A stretch of 14,295 nucleotides of DNA from Bifidobacterium sp. (GCA_022739095.1 JAIJEI010000033.1:1-14295); one strand, 5' to 3'; positions 6,358 to 14,073 are shown, numbered from the stretch's first letter. A program made the numbers and translations. Notes: a model not told the origin generated them from the sequence alone.

Positions 6358-6530
6358 TGCACGCTCCTTGGTATCAAAAGGAATTACCGCATTCATTGTC
6401 CCACATCGCGCAGCGAGCGAATCACCCATTTACGGAGATGTTGGGGGCATTGCTTCGTCATGTGGACCTCGGACAATGCCGGGCGTTAGCATTCAACTTC
6501 GGAAAGACTAGCGAAGGGAGATTCGAGGGT

Positions 6531-8765
6531 ATGCGCAACGCGTCAGGGAACGGATTTGATTCAAGCGAGTCCTTCGCCGTCTCCGGCGCTGCCGAGGGGA
6601 CCGCGCGCCTTCACGACATACCCCCGAGCGTCACCCCTTCCCATGGCGACGACTCCCCTCTGCTGAGACGCATTGCCAGCCCGGCCGATGTCAAGGCCCT
6701 TGCCCCCAACGAGCTCGCCGAACTCTGCCGTGAGATTCGCGCCACGCTGCTGGCGTATGGTCACCAACACGGCGGTCATATCGGCTCCAATCTGGGCATG
6801 GTGGAGGCCACGGTGGCCCTGCACCGCGTATTCGATTCGCCGCGTGACCGTATCGTGTTCGATGTATCCCACCAAAGCTACGTGCATAAGATGCTCACGG
6901 GCCGCGCCGCCGCCTATCTGGACCCGGACCGTTTCAGCGAGGTGACCGGCTTTACCAATCCGGATGAAAGCAAACACGACCAGTTCGTGCTCGGCCACAC
7001 CGGCACCTCGATTTCATTGGCTTGTGGTTTGGCGAAAACCCGCGATATGGAAGGCCCGAGCAGCGGCATCGGCAATGTGATCGCCGTGATCGGCGATGGT
7101 TCGCTGAGTTCGGGCGTGGCGTTTGAAGGACTGAACAACGCGGCTGAGCAGGGCGGCAATCTCATCATTGTGTTCAACGACAACGAGATGTCGATTGCCG
7201 GCGATTTCGGTGGCATGTACGGCCCGCTCGCCCGCCTGCGCGCGTCCGGCGGTACCGCCCAGCCGAATTTGTTCAACGCGTTTGGCTTGGATTATCGGTA
7301 TGTGGAGGCCGGCAACGATGTTTCCGCGCTGGTCGCGGCTTTCAAGGAAGTGCGCGATATCGATCATCCGGTGGTGGTCCATATTCATACGTTGAAGGGC
7401 GCGGGATATGACGGTGAGGAGACTCACGCAGATCGGCAAACCGCCTCGGCCTCACCGGTTTCGCTCGACTCCCCCACCGGCGTGCACCCCACCGATAACG
7501 TGAACCACAGTGAGCCGTGGCATTCGGATCACTGCAACCTGTCCGATCATGAACCGCATGAGGGCCAGTGCGAGGCCTCGCATTGGCAGAATCCGGATGC
7601 CGCAATCGGCAAGCCGGACGATCCGCGCAAGCATTACGGCAAAATGGCGATGTCCACGCTCGAACCGCGTTTCGCCGCCGAGCCGGGACTCGTGGTCATC
7701 TCCCCCGCCACGCCGGGCTCGAACGGCATCACCCATAAGTTCCGAGAGCGCGCGGGCGCACATTATGTAGACACGGGCATCACCGAATCGCATGCCGTGG
7801 CGTACGCTGCCGGTATCGCACGGGCGGGTGGCACGCCGGTGGTGGCCACCACGGCGTCCTTCTTCCAGCGCGCGTACGACCAGTTCTTCCAGGAGATGAG
7901 CCTGAACCGTTCGCGAGTCACGGTGCTTGATTTTCTGGGCGGCCTGTCTGGTTCGGACAATACGCATTCCGGCGCGTATGACGTGACGATGTTCTCCAAT
8001 ATTCCAGGGGTTACGATGCTGGTGCCGACTTCGGCTCGCGACTATCTGGCTGATTTGGCATGGGCTACCGCGCCGGCCGGTTCGGAGGACGCCCCTGCTG
8101 GTCCGGTGGTGATTCGAGTGCCGGGCGAGGCGATTCTGACGGCGGAACGGGATGCGACACTGCTGCCGGTGACGGGTGGGCAGATCGCTGACCACTCCCA
8201 GTCAGCTTCGCTGCCAGCCTCCGCCAGCTCCGTCAACTCCGCTAGCGGGAGCGTGTCTGCCGCAACAGTCCGCGGGACCGTTAGCGTAACGGCTCAGCAT
8301 GCCGGTGGGCGTCATATGCTGGATTGGCGGGTCAATCAGACGGGCTCGCAAGTCGCGATTATCGGACTGGGCAATGTGTATCCGTTGGCGGAGCAGACGG
8401 CCGCCGCATTGTCTGCCGATTACGGCATCACGGCAACGGTCATCGACCCGCGCCAGTGCACGTCGCTGGATTCAGACGTACTGGAGTCGTTGCGTGATGG
8501 CCACCAGCAGGTCATCACCCTTGAAGACGGACAGCTTGAAGGCGGCTGGGGCGAGAAAGTAACCGCATATTATGCGAATCATCGCGTGGCCGATTCCGCG
8601 GATTCCGGTGAGACCGGCGATTCCGGTGAGACCGGTCATGATCGCAATCCACGCGTGCTGAACTTTGGCGCGACCAAGGAATTCACCGACCGCGTGCCGT
8701 TGGACGAGCTGAATGAGCGGTACGGTCTGACGGTGGAGCAGGTGGTTGCGGCGATTACTCGTTGA
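6531..8765 (+). CDS. DXS/transketolase-like TPP-dependent enzyme
   Basis: The 744-residue protein has the DXS layout. G-G-H-I-G-S-N-L-G (81-89) and D-V-S-H-Q-S-Y-V-H-K (111-120) match DXS substrate/TPP histidines. G-D-G (188-190) to F-N-D-N (215-218) is the TPP-Mg motif, followed by E-M-S-I. G-I-T-E-S-H-A-V (416-423) has the catalytic Glu419, and the transketolase C-terminal domain ends near 740. DXS makes 1-deoxy-D-xylulose 5-phosphate from pyruvate and glyceraldehyde 3-phosphate; here S113 replaces the usual Gly of G-H-Q, so a variant substrate is possible. It is about 100 residues longer than usual DXS, with a His/Cys-rich linker (319-352), a Ser/Ala-rich insert (556-593) and an acidic repeat (690-702). 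I chose ATG 6531, with AGGGAG 10 nt upstream; the frame is open to 6339 but that overlaps the divergent gene. Confidence 0.85.
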   Translation: MRNASGNGFDSSESFAVSGAAEGTARLHDIPPSVTPSHGDDSPLLRRIASPADVKALAPNELAELCREIRATLLAYGHQHGGHIGSNLGMVEATVALHRVFDSPRDRIVFDVSHQSYVHKMLTGRAAAYLDPDRFSEVTGFTNPDESKHDQFVLGHTGTSISLACGLAKTRDMEGPSSGIGNVIAVIGDGSLSSGVAFEGLNNAAEQGGNLIIVFNDNEMSIAGDFGGMYGPLARLRASGGTAQPNLFNAFGLDYRYVEAGNDVSALVAAFKEVRDIDHPVVVHIHTLKGAGYDGEETHADRQTASASPVSLDSPTGVHPTDNVNHSEPWHSDHCNLSDHEPHEGQCEASHWQNPDAAIGKPDDPRKHYGKMAMSTLEPRFAAEPGLVVISPATPGSNGITHKFRERAGAHYVDTGITESHAVAYAAGIARAGGTPVVATTASFFQRAYDQFFQEMSLNRSRVTVLDFLGGLSGSDNTHSGAYDVTMFSNIPGVTMLVPTSARDYLADLAWATAPAGSEDAPAGPVVIRVPGEAILTAERDATLLPVTGGQIADHSQSASLPASASSVNSASGSVSAATVRGTVSVTAQHAGGRHMLDWRVNQTGSQVAIIGLGNVYPLAEQTAAALSADYGITATVIDPRQCTSLDSDVLESLRDGHQQVITLEDGQLEGGWGEKVTAYYANHRVADSADSGETGDSGETGHDRNPRVLNFGATKEFTDRVPLDELNERYGLTVEQVVAAITR
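8196..8310 (+). repeat. Palindrome-rich in-frame insertion in the DXS-like gene
   Basis: Three short palindromes lie in a row: CCGCTAGCGG (8239-8248), GTCC-GCG-GGAC (8268-8278) and CCGTTA-GCG-TAACGG (8278-8292). They encode a Ser/Ala/Val-rich stretch (residues about 556-593) absent from typical DXS, so it looks like a REP-type element taken up in frame between the pyrimidine-binding and C-terminal domains. Confidence 0.5.
8601..8636 (+). repeat. Two tandem 18-bp units in the DXS-like gene
   Basis: GATTCCGGTGAGACCGG is repeated at 8601-8618 and 8619-8636, differing only in the last base. It encodes D-S-G-E-T-G twice in a surface-type loop of the C-terminal domain and could vary in copy number between strains. 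Confidence 0.8.
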
Positions 8766-8882
8766 CGCGCCTCAGTTCGTCACGTGGATAGCTGGAGCGG
8801 TTTCCACCTCGGCTTCCCTCCCTCCGTCTGCCTTTGGCAGCCACCTCCCTCGCCAGGGGAAGGTCGAGATGATTACTCGTTG
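8753..8882 (+). repeat. 12-bp direct repeats flanking repeat copy 2
   Basis: GATTACTCGTTG occurs exactly at 8753-8764 (ending in the DXS-like stop) and 8871-8882 (at the permease stop), 106 bp apart. It could be a target duplication around the inserted element or a recombination scar. Confidence 0.6.
8812..8864. repeat. Palindromic intergenic repeat, copy 2, shortened
   Basis: On the plus strand it resembles the minus strand of the 2950-3146 repeat: CCCTCCGTCTGCC, a GGCAGCCACCTCCCTC block and an imperfect hairpin 8843-8851/8856-8864 (7 of 9 pairs, 4-nt loop). It lacks the outer hairpin and terminal inverted repeats. It lies between the converging DXS-like and permease genes and may terminate both. 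Confidence 0.6.
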
Positions 8883-10432
8883 TTTTTGATGGCGTCTAGG
8901 GCCGGGATTTTAACGGCTTTATTGGCCGGGCCGAAGCCGAACAGCAAGCCGATCAGCGTGGAAAACAGTACGGCGAACAGGAACAGCCACCACGGAATCA
9001 CCGAATAGCGGGTCACATTCTCACCACCGACTATCGCCTGCCAGAGTATGGCCCAGATAGATGTTCCGCCACCGGTACCGTCGCCGGAACCCCCGCCCGC
9101 ACCGCCGACCATACCGCCAGCCATGCCGCCGCTCATGCCGCCCGCATACAACGCGCCGACAACGTTGATGCCCAGCGATATCAGTCCGCTCAGCACACAG
9201 CCGATCAATCCGCCGAAGAATCCGATCGCGCCGGCCTCCGCAAGAAACATGACGCGAATGTCACGAACGTAGCAGCCAAGCGCCTTCATAATGCCGATCT
9301 CGCGCGTGCGCTCGGTTACGGACATAACCATTGTGTTGGCGATGCCGATGGCCGCAACCAACAGCGAAACCGCACCGATACCGCCCAGAATCAGCTGAAT
9401 AGCGCGCGACTGTTCTTCCAACGGCTTACGCATGTCTTCGTAGGAGGAGGTCTCGTAGCCCAACGCTTTGATCTGCGATTCGACTTCGGGCACGGACTTG
9501 AGGTCGGCGGCCTTGACCAGCACCTGATCATAGGCGGTGGCTTTTTTGGCGGCGGCTGGATCGACTTTGGCGGCCAGTTCCTTCAACGTCTGCAAATCCA
9601 TGACCAGACCATCGGAGGTGGCATAGCCCTTGTTGTAGTCGCCCGTCACAATGCCGGAAGCCCGCACATCGAGGGTGACGTTTTCCGACTGACCCGCGGC
9701 GCTGCCGCCCGCGCCGCCTGTGCCGCCACCGCCGCCGTACATGTTCATGGTGTGCTGGTCGCCCTGATAATTGGTGCCGGTGGTCAGACTGATTTGCGCG
9801 GTGAGCGGGTCGAAGAACGGATCTTCGTCCTGATCTTCCTCACACTGGCCGGTGGCTTGGTTAAACGTGCATGAGGAATACTGACCGCCACGTGTGCTGG
9901 TGCGTCGTTCGCCGTTCTTCAGGGTGTCCATGAAACCATGGGCGAACCATTCGCCGGCAAGCACCTGGTCTTTTTTGACCGGTTTCTCGCCACCGACGAG
10001 CTTGTAGCCCATCTGGTCGAACTGGGTCATGTCGATGCCCATGATCCGCACGTAATCATAGATGTAACGACCGCCCGCGCCTGCTCTGGCCGTCACGTTA
10101 TAAGGGAAGTCCATCATCGGCGTCACGCCGGATACGCCGCTCATCGCGCGGAAGGATTCCACGGCCTTGTCGTCGAGCTTGGTATCGCCCATCTCGGACG
10201 ATCTGCCACCGCCCATCGGGCCGGCATAGCCGTTGGTGTACACGGTGACGATGGACAGATCGCCCATCGATTTGAGCATCTTCTCGTTCTGCTCGTTAAT
10301 GCCCTGGCCCAAAGAGACCATGAGCACAATAGAGCAGCAGCCGACGATAACGCCCAGCACGGTCAGAATCGTACGGGATTTACGCCGCCATAGGTTTTGT
10401 CTGCAGATCCGCAGTATGTCGCCGAATCGCAT
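8873..10432 (-). CDS. MacB/FtsX-type ABC transporter permease
   Basis: The 519-residue membrane protein has one TM near 22-42, a large extracytoplasmic domain (about 45-340) and three C-terminal TMs (about 345-370, 400-430, 478-500), as in MacB-type mechanotransmission permeases. The V-T-E-R-T-R-E-I-G-I-M-K-A-L-G motif (372-386) is the cytosolic coupling segment to the ATPase. Unusual are Gly-rich stretches at 233-246 and a Gly/Met-rich loop between TM3 and TM4 (431-456), and two Cys (188, 197) that could form a disulfide outside the cell. It starts 11 bp after the accessory gene, with GAAAGG before ATG 10432, so it is last in an ATPase-accessory-permease operon. The substrate is unknown; such systems export peptides or drugs or act on the envelope without transport. 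Confidence 0.88.
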   Translation of the reverse strand: MRFGDILRICRQNLWRRKSRTILTVLGVIVGCCSIVLMVSLGQGINEQNEKMLKSMGDLSIVTVYTNGYAGPMGGGRSSEMGDTKLDDKAVESFRAMSGVSGVTPMMDFPYNVTARAGAGGRYIYDYVRIMGIDMTQFDQMGYKLVGGEKPVKKDQVLAGEWFAHGFMDTLKNGERRTSTRGGQYSSCTFNQATGQCEEDQDEDPFFDPLTAQISLTTGTNYQGDQHTMNMYGGGGGTGGAGGSAAGQSENVTLDVRASGIVTGDYNKGYATSDGLVMDLQTLKELAAKVDPAAAKKATAYDQVLVKAADLKSVPEVESQIKALGYETSSYEDMRKPLEEQSRAIQLILGGIGAVSLLVAAIGIANTMVMSVTERTREIGIMKALGCYVRDIRVMFLAEAGAIGFFGGLIGCVLSGLISLGINVVGALYAGGMSGGMAGGMVGGAGGGSGDGTGGGTSIWAILWQAIVGGENVTRYSVIPWWLFLFAVLFSTLIGLLFGFGPANKAVKIPALDAIKNNE

Positions 10433-10443
10433 GTTCGGGCCTT

Positions 10444-11607
10444 TCAGGCCTTGTGGGACGGGCCGGCTGGTGCGACTGATGAGGCTGGGGTGACTGGTGT
10501 GATAGGAGCGGTGTCTGCCGCAGCACCATCCGTCACGCCGGTATCGGTCTTATCATCCTTGCCTTCGGACCAATCATCCCAGTCCTCATCAATGTCGTTC
10601 TTCTTGGCCTTCTGCTTGCGCCGGCGACGCACGAGCAGCACAATCACCACGATAATGACCACGGCGATCACGACGATGACCACATACACCGGCACCGGCA
10701 ATCCCTGATTGGCGCTCTGATCCATGTTCGAATCGGTCGTGCCGGGATCATCCGTCGGCTGCATATCGGTTACGGGTATGGTGAGCGGGAATTCCTTGGT
10801 TTTGGTCTGTCCGTCGGAATCCTCGTACGTGACTTTGAGCGTGGCCTTCAGCTCGCCTGACGCGTGCGGCGTGAAAGCGTAACCAATCGTGCCGGTGGCA
10901 CCGGAAGCCACATTGCCCACGTACTGGGTTTTCATCGTGGCATCGAAACCTTCGCCCTCCATCGTGGCCTCGACGTTGGCGATATCGCCTTTGCCCTTGT
11001 TCACATATTCCATCGTGACCGTGTTTTCCTGGCCGGCGATCACCTGGTCAGGCACCACCGGATCGCTGATTTCGAACCGGTCGGGCTGACTGATCGGCAC
11101 GGAGATCTTGACGTCGGACTGGCTTGAGGAGCGTGCGCCGGCGTCCACATACTCGTATCGGAAGTTCACGGTCACGGGCTGCGCGCCGCTTTTCGCGGAG
11201 GCGAGCGCCTGCATGGGCACGGTCTGCGTCATCGCGTACCCGGCCCACAGCGCGTCGACGTAGAACGTGTTCGTGCCGCCCGCGATGGCGAATCCCTCCG
11301 CGCCGTCCACGGTGACGACCATGTTCGTCACCGCCACCTGTCCCTTGTTCTGGAAGGTGAAGTCGAGGTTGAATTTGGATCCGGCGGCCACGGAATCACC
11401 GCCATACGCGAAGTTGGTGATGATGATGTTGGGCACCGGTCCGGCGAGCGGCGTGGCGCCGCCGTCGCTTCCCTGCGCGGCGCCTCCCGCGTCCGCGCCA
11501 TCGACCGCATACGCCTGGCGCGGCAGGGAGACGACGGTGAGCGTCAGCGCGAGTGAGGACAGCAACGCCACGATGATGGCGATGGTGCGGCGGGTGAGAT
11601 GCTTCAT
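10444..11607 (-). CDS. Secreted/anchored accessory protein of the ABC operon
   Basis: This 387-residue protein has a Sec signal peptide (R-R then a hydrophobic core 9-29, likely cut after A-Y-A at 34). Two repeats follow at about 58-170 and 177-280, each with an N-x-G-x-V/N-x-G-x-G 'NKG' motif (F-Q-N-K-G-Q-V and Y-V-N-K-G-K-G), like CARDB/COG1361 immunoglobulin-type beta-sandwich domains. A single TM (307-326) precedes R-R-R-R-K and an acidic, Pro/Ala-rich cytosolic tail with W-D-D-W. It is therefore displayed outside and anchored. ATG 11607 overlaps the ATPase stop (ATGA), with AAGGAG 7 nt upstream, so the genes are coupled. It probably binds a ligand or partner for the MacB-like transporter; this role is inferred from context. 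Confidence 0.78.
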   Translation of the reverse strand: MKHLTRRTIAIIVALLSSLALTLTVVSLPRQAYAVDGADAGGAAQGSDGGATPLAGPVPNIIITNFAYGGDSVAAGSKFNLDFTFQNKGQVAVTNMVVTVDGAEGFAIAGGTNTFYVDALWAGYAMTQTVPMQALASAKSGAQPVTVNFRYEYVDAGARSSSQSDVKISVPISQPDRFEISDPVVPDQVIAGQENTVTMEYVNKGKGDIANVEATMEGEGFDATMKTQYVGNVASGATGTIGYAFTPHASGELKATLKVTYEDSDGQTKTKEFPLTIPVTDMQPTDDPGTTDSNMDQSANQGLPVPVYVVIVVIAVVIIVVIVLLVRRRRKQKAKKNDIDEDWDDWSEGKDDKTDTGVTDGAAADTAPITPVTPASSVAPAGPSHKA

Positions 11608-12395
11608 CGGTCTGCTCCTTGCATGCCTTGGCTGGATGGTGTGGATGATGCGGATGATGCGGATGATGCGGATGATGCGGATGGGCGGGGAGGAGGGGAT
11701 CCGGCACCGAGGAGCCGGTCGCCGGTGATGCGCCCATCGAGCAAGGTGACGATGCGATCGGCGTATGAGGCCATCTGCGGATCATGGGTGACCAGCACGA
11801 TGGTCTGGTTGAAGTCATGGGCGAATGCGCAGATCATCGTCATGACCTCGGTTTTGGTTCTGGAGTCGAGGTTGCCGGTCGGCTCATCGGCGAACACCAC
11901 CTCGGGCTTGGTCACAAACGCCCGGGCGATGCCGACGCGCTGCTGTTGGCCGCCCGACATCTGGCGCGGATAGTGGTCGAGGCGATGTCCCAGACCGACC
12001 CTTGTGAGCACGCCACGCGCCGCGCGCTCGCGTTGCTCCTTGGGCACTCCGCGGAACATCAACGGCATCGCCACGTTTTCCAGCGCGGTCAGGTTGGGCA
12101 ACAGGTTGTACGACTGGAACACGAATCCGAGATGCTTTTGGCGGAAGGCCGCCAATTCGCGTTCGTCGAGCCTGCTGACGGGCACACCGCCGATGCGCAC
12201 GCCGCCGCGCGTCGGTTTTTCCATGCCGGCCAACTGGTTGAGCAGCGTGGATTTGCCGGAGCCGGACTCGCCGAAAATGCAGCAGATCTGGCCTTGCGGG
12301 ATACTGAGATTGACACGGTCAAGCGCCACCACCGTCTCATCCTCGACGGGGTATTCCTTGCGTAGGTTTCTTACCTCGATGATTGCTCGCGGCAC
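11604..12395 (-). CDS. ABC transporter ATPase, LolD/MacB type
   Basis: The 263-residue ATPase energises the permease at 8873-10432. Walker A is G-E-S-G-S-G-K-S-T (42-50), the Q-loop Gln94, signature M-S-G-G-Q-Q-Q-R (146-153), Walker B V-V-F-A-D-E-P (167-172), and the H-loop His204. All catalytic residues are present, unlike the remnant at 1414-2213. GTG 12395 is preferred: AAGGAAGAAGG lies just before it, whereas GTG 12458 would fall a few bases from the predicted transcript start. After residue 236 there is a Ser/Ala tail S-A-S-S-A-S-S-A-S encoded by a 9-bp tandem repeat, not a normal part of this family. It is the first gene of a coupled three-gene operon. Confidence 0.9.
   Translation of the reverse strand: MPRAIIEVRNLRKEYPVEDETVVALDRVNLSIPQGQICCIFGESGSGKSTLLNQLAGMEKPTRGGVRIGGVPVSRLDERELAAFRQKHLGFVFQSYNLLPNLTALENVAMPLMFRGVPKEQRERAARGVLTRVGLGHRLDHYPRQMSGGQQQRVGIARAFVTKPEVVFADEPTGNLDSRTKTEVMTMICAFAHDFNQTIVLVTHDPQMASYADRIVTLLDGRITGDRLLGAGSPPPRPSASSASSASSASSTPSSQGMQGADR
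11644..11683 (+). repeat. 9-bp tandem repeat, four and a half units
   Basis: GATGATGCG is repeated perfectly at 11644-11679 with a partial fifth unit. It lies in the ATPase 3' end, about 37 bp from the accessory gene start, and encodes Ser-Ala-Ser steps. Nine-bp steps keep the frame, so copy number could change only the tail length. Confidence 0.9.
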
Positions 12396-12470
12396 GGGCC
12401 CTTCTTCCTTCGTTCGTCGCCATTGGCGGACGCGCGATAGCTGGTTATTATCCAGCACATCTCAAGTCAG

Positions 12471-12476
12471 AGTATA
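12471..12476 (-). promoter_or_regulatory. -10 element of the ABC operon promoter
   Basis: The minus strand has TATACT at 12476-12471, about 75 bp before GTG 12395. No good -35 lies 17 bp upstream, so an activator or alternative sigma factor may be needed. Its place supports the shorter ATPase start. Confidence 0.45.
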
Positions 12477-12549
12477 GCCGTTATGCAGGAGCCGCACCCC
12501 TTAAGGGTGTTCCCGGATGGCAGTGATAAGCATATAACCGCTGATCTCG

Positions 12550-12677
12550 AGGTCGACGGTTCAGGCTCCAGACGGACCCAGACCGGCATAATGCCCAAAA
12601 GCCCCTGGCCCCCACAAACGATGAGGGACCAAGGGCTTATTACATCGTGACCCCGGACGGGCTCGAACCGTCGACCT
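12550..12677. repeat. Inverted partial copy of the tRNA T-arm
   Basis: AGGTCGACGGTTC at 12550-12562 is the exact reverse complement of 12665-12677, inside the tRNA variable/T-arm. Similarity extends on both sides (ATCTC before, GC after, about 19 of 22). It could be a remnant of tRNA-targeted integration or of a second tRNA gene. Confidence 0.5.
12597..12637 (-). terminator. Terminator of the tRNA-Arg gene
   Basis: On the minus strand AGCCCTTGGTCCCT (12637-12624) pairs with GGGGGCCAGGGGCT (12613-12600) over 14 positions including G-U pairs, with a 10-nt loop followed by a TTTT run. It lies 10 bp after the tRNA 3' end. Confidence 0.85.
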
Positions 12678-12721
12678 TGAGATTAGAAGTCACATGCTCT
12701 ATCCAGCTGAGCTACGGGGCC
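12648..12721 (-). tRNA. tRNA-Arg (anticodon TCT)
   Basis: The 74-nt cloverleaf has acceptor GGCCCCG/CGGGGTC (one G-U), D-arm GCTC/GAGC, anticodon loop CTTCTAA (anticodon TCT), T-arm GACGG-TTCGAGC-CCGTC and discriminator A; CCA is not encoded. The anticodon stem TGTGA/TCTCA has a U-U mismatch at its central pair, unusual for a functional tRNA. It reads AGA codons, which are rare in this GC-rich genome. Confidence 0.88.
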
Positions 12722-12797
12722 AAACTCATGTAAGTCTAGCCGTAGGGGTGTAAAACACCTCGGCGTAACGTCGGCTTGCACCGGTACCATCGGCGAT

Positions 12798-14006
12798 ATG
12801 GGGACAACGGAGAGCAACATAGATCACGCCGCATCGGGCCAGACCGTCGCAGGCGATAGTGGTGAGCTCACTTTCACATACGCACAGGGTCGTTTTGCCA
12901 GTGAAGGCAGGGATTGGGAAAGCCCGGTTGTGACCAACATGACTGCATCCGTCTCTGCCGATGCCGGTAATGCCCTCGCCGGCAGCATCATCAACACCGG
13001 CACCAACAACACTTTCACCAGCACCACCGAATCGTCGCTTGCCACCCTGCTGTCCGACCAATGCCCGTTCGTTATCAAGGCCACCATTTTCGAGGGCAAT
13101 GGCAAAAACGCCATTCGCGAACGTCACACATTCACCGGCTCGGTGCTGCGCCAGCTCGACCAAGCCAGCGCCCTGCTGAACGGCATCAACGAATCCGGCC
13201 AACACCCGGCCATAGCCCTGCGCGAAGCATTGGTCAACGCACTGGAACATCGCGATTACACGTACTCCGGCCCCACACTGATCAATATCTTCGATTCCCG
13301 CTTGGAGATCGTGTCGCTCGGCGGCCTGACCGATGGTTTGGAAATCAACGATCTACTCAACGGCGTATGCCAGCCACGCACCCCGCGTTTGGCTGAATTG
13401 TTCGCCGATCTGGGCCTCTGCGAGAACTGCGGTACCGGCATTCAACGCATTATGGACGCCTACGCGCAGAGCGCGGTCAGTCCGCAACTGCGCGTGGGCC
13501 CCACTTCGGTGGCAATGGTGCTGCCCATCCCGGTATCGGCCGAGGCCGCATCCTCGCATCGGACCGATACCGATGCTTCCGCCGCGCCCAGCACCACTGA
13601 CGAGGCGCAGCGCGCCAAAATGTACTCATTCCCCACGATTCAGCGCATGACGGATAACGCCGCAGATGCTTTGGCCGGCGCACGCATCATCGGCTGCGCG
13701 CCATTGCAGACACTGATTCTCGGCAGCGGATTCGGCGAGCGCCCGGACGGTGACGATCAGGTCAGTACCCGCCCGCTCGATACGGCAACGCTGGAACCGT
13801 CGCCTCAAACGTTGGAGCAGTTCACGCTCAATTTCCTCGCGTTCCGCGGCGTGAAGCTCAGCCGTAAAACCATGCAGAAAGCGCTTGGTCTGAACAAGGA
13901 TCAGATGACGCAGCTCTTGGACCAGCTGGAGTTGAGCGGCAAGATCGAACGTCATACACACGCCAAGTCCACTACGTATTCGCTGGCACATGCCTCAGGA
14001 CGGTAG
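12798..14006 (+). CDS. AlbA_2/HATPase_c_4-family protein lacking the AlbA_2 domain
   Basis: The 402-residue protein matches the C-terminal part of COG2865-type 'RecG-like' regulators. L-A-T-L-L-S-D-Q-C-P (81-90) and F-T-G-S-V-L-R-Q-L (112-120) lead into the HATPase_c_4 fold: R-E-A-L-V-N-A-L-E-H-R-D-Y (142-154), G-G-L (175-177) and G-T-G-I-Q-R-I (212-218). A winged helix closes it (about 338-395). The usual N-terminal AlbA_2 domain (about 140 residues) is missing; instead there is a Ser/Thr/Asn-rich start. ATG 12798 has no ribosome site, but TACCAT (12785-12790) is 7 bp before it, so a leaderless mRNA is possible. Function may be transcriptional control; the ligand is unknown. It could be a truncated gene or a natural short form. 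Confidence 0.7.
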   Translation: MGTTESNIDHAASGQTVAGDSGELTFTYAQGRFASEGRDWESPVVTNMTASVSADAGNALAGSIINTGTNNTFTSTTESSLATLLSDQCPFVIKATIFEGNGKNAIRERHTFTGSVLRQLDQASALLNGINESGQHPAIALREALVNALEHRDYTYSGPTLINIFDSRLEIVSLGGLTDGLEINDLLNGVCQPRTPRLAELFADLGLCENCGTGIQRIMDAYAQSAVSPQLRVGPTSVAMVLPIPVSAEAASSHRTDTDASAAPSTTDEAQRAKMYSFPTIQRMTDNAADALAGARIIGCAPLQTLILGSGFGERPDGDDQVSTRPLDTATLEPSPQTLEQFTLNFLAFRGVKLSRKTMQKALGLNKDQMTQLLDQLELSGKIERHTHAKSTTYSLAHASGR

Positions 14007-14073
14007 CGACCAAATCGTCAACAACCCAAGCAGCAACGACCAGATACAGCCTAAGACACGATAAAGCAGCAGC

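Noticed and set aside
6446..6480. Inverted repeat GGCATTG/CAATGCC before the DXS-like gene
   Set aside because: Only 7 bp with a 21-nt spacer; could be chance, so not called as an operator.
7452..8195. A 247-codon minus-strand frame in the DXS-like gene
   Set aside because: Shadow of the real reading frame; no recognised motif.
10438..10450. Small GGCC/GGCC hairpin between accessory and permease genes
   Set aside because: Four-bp stem without a T-run inside a coupled operon; not a terminator.
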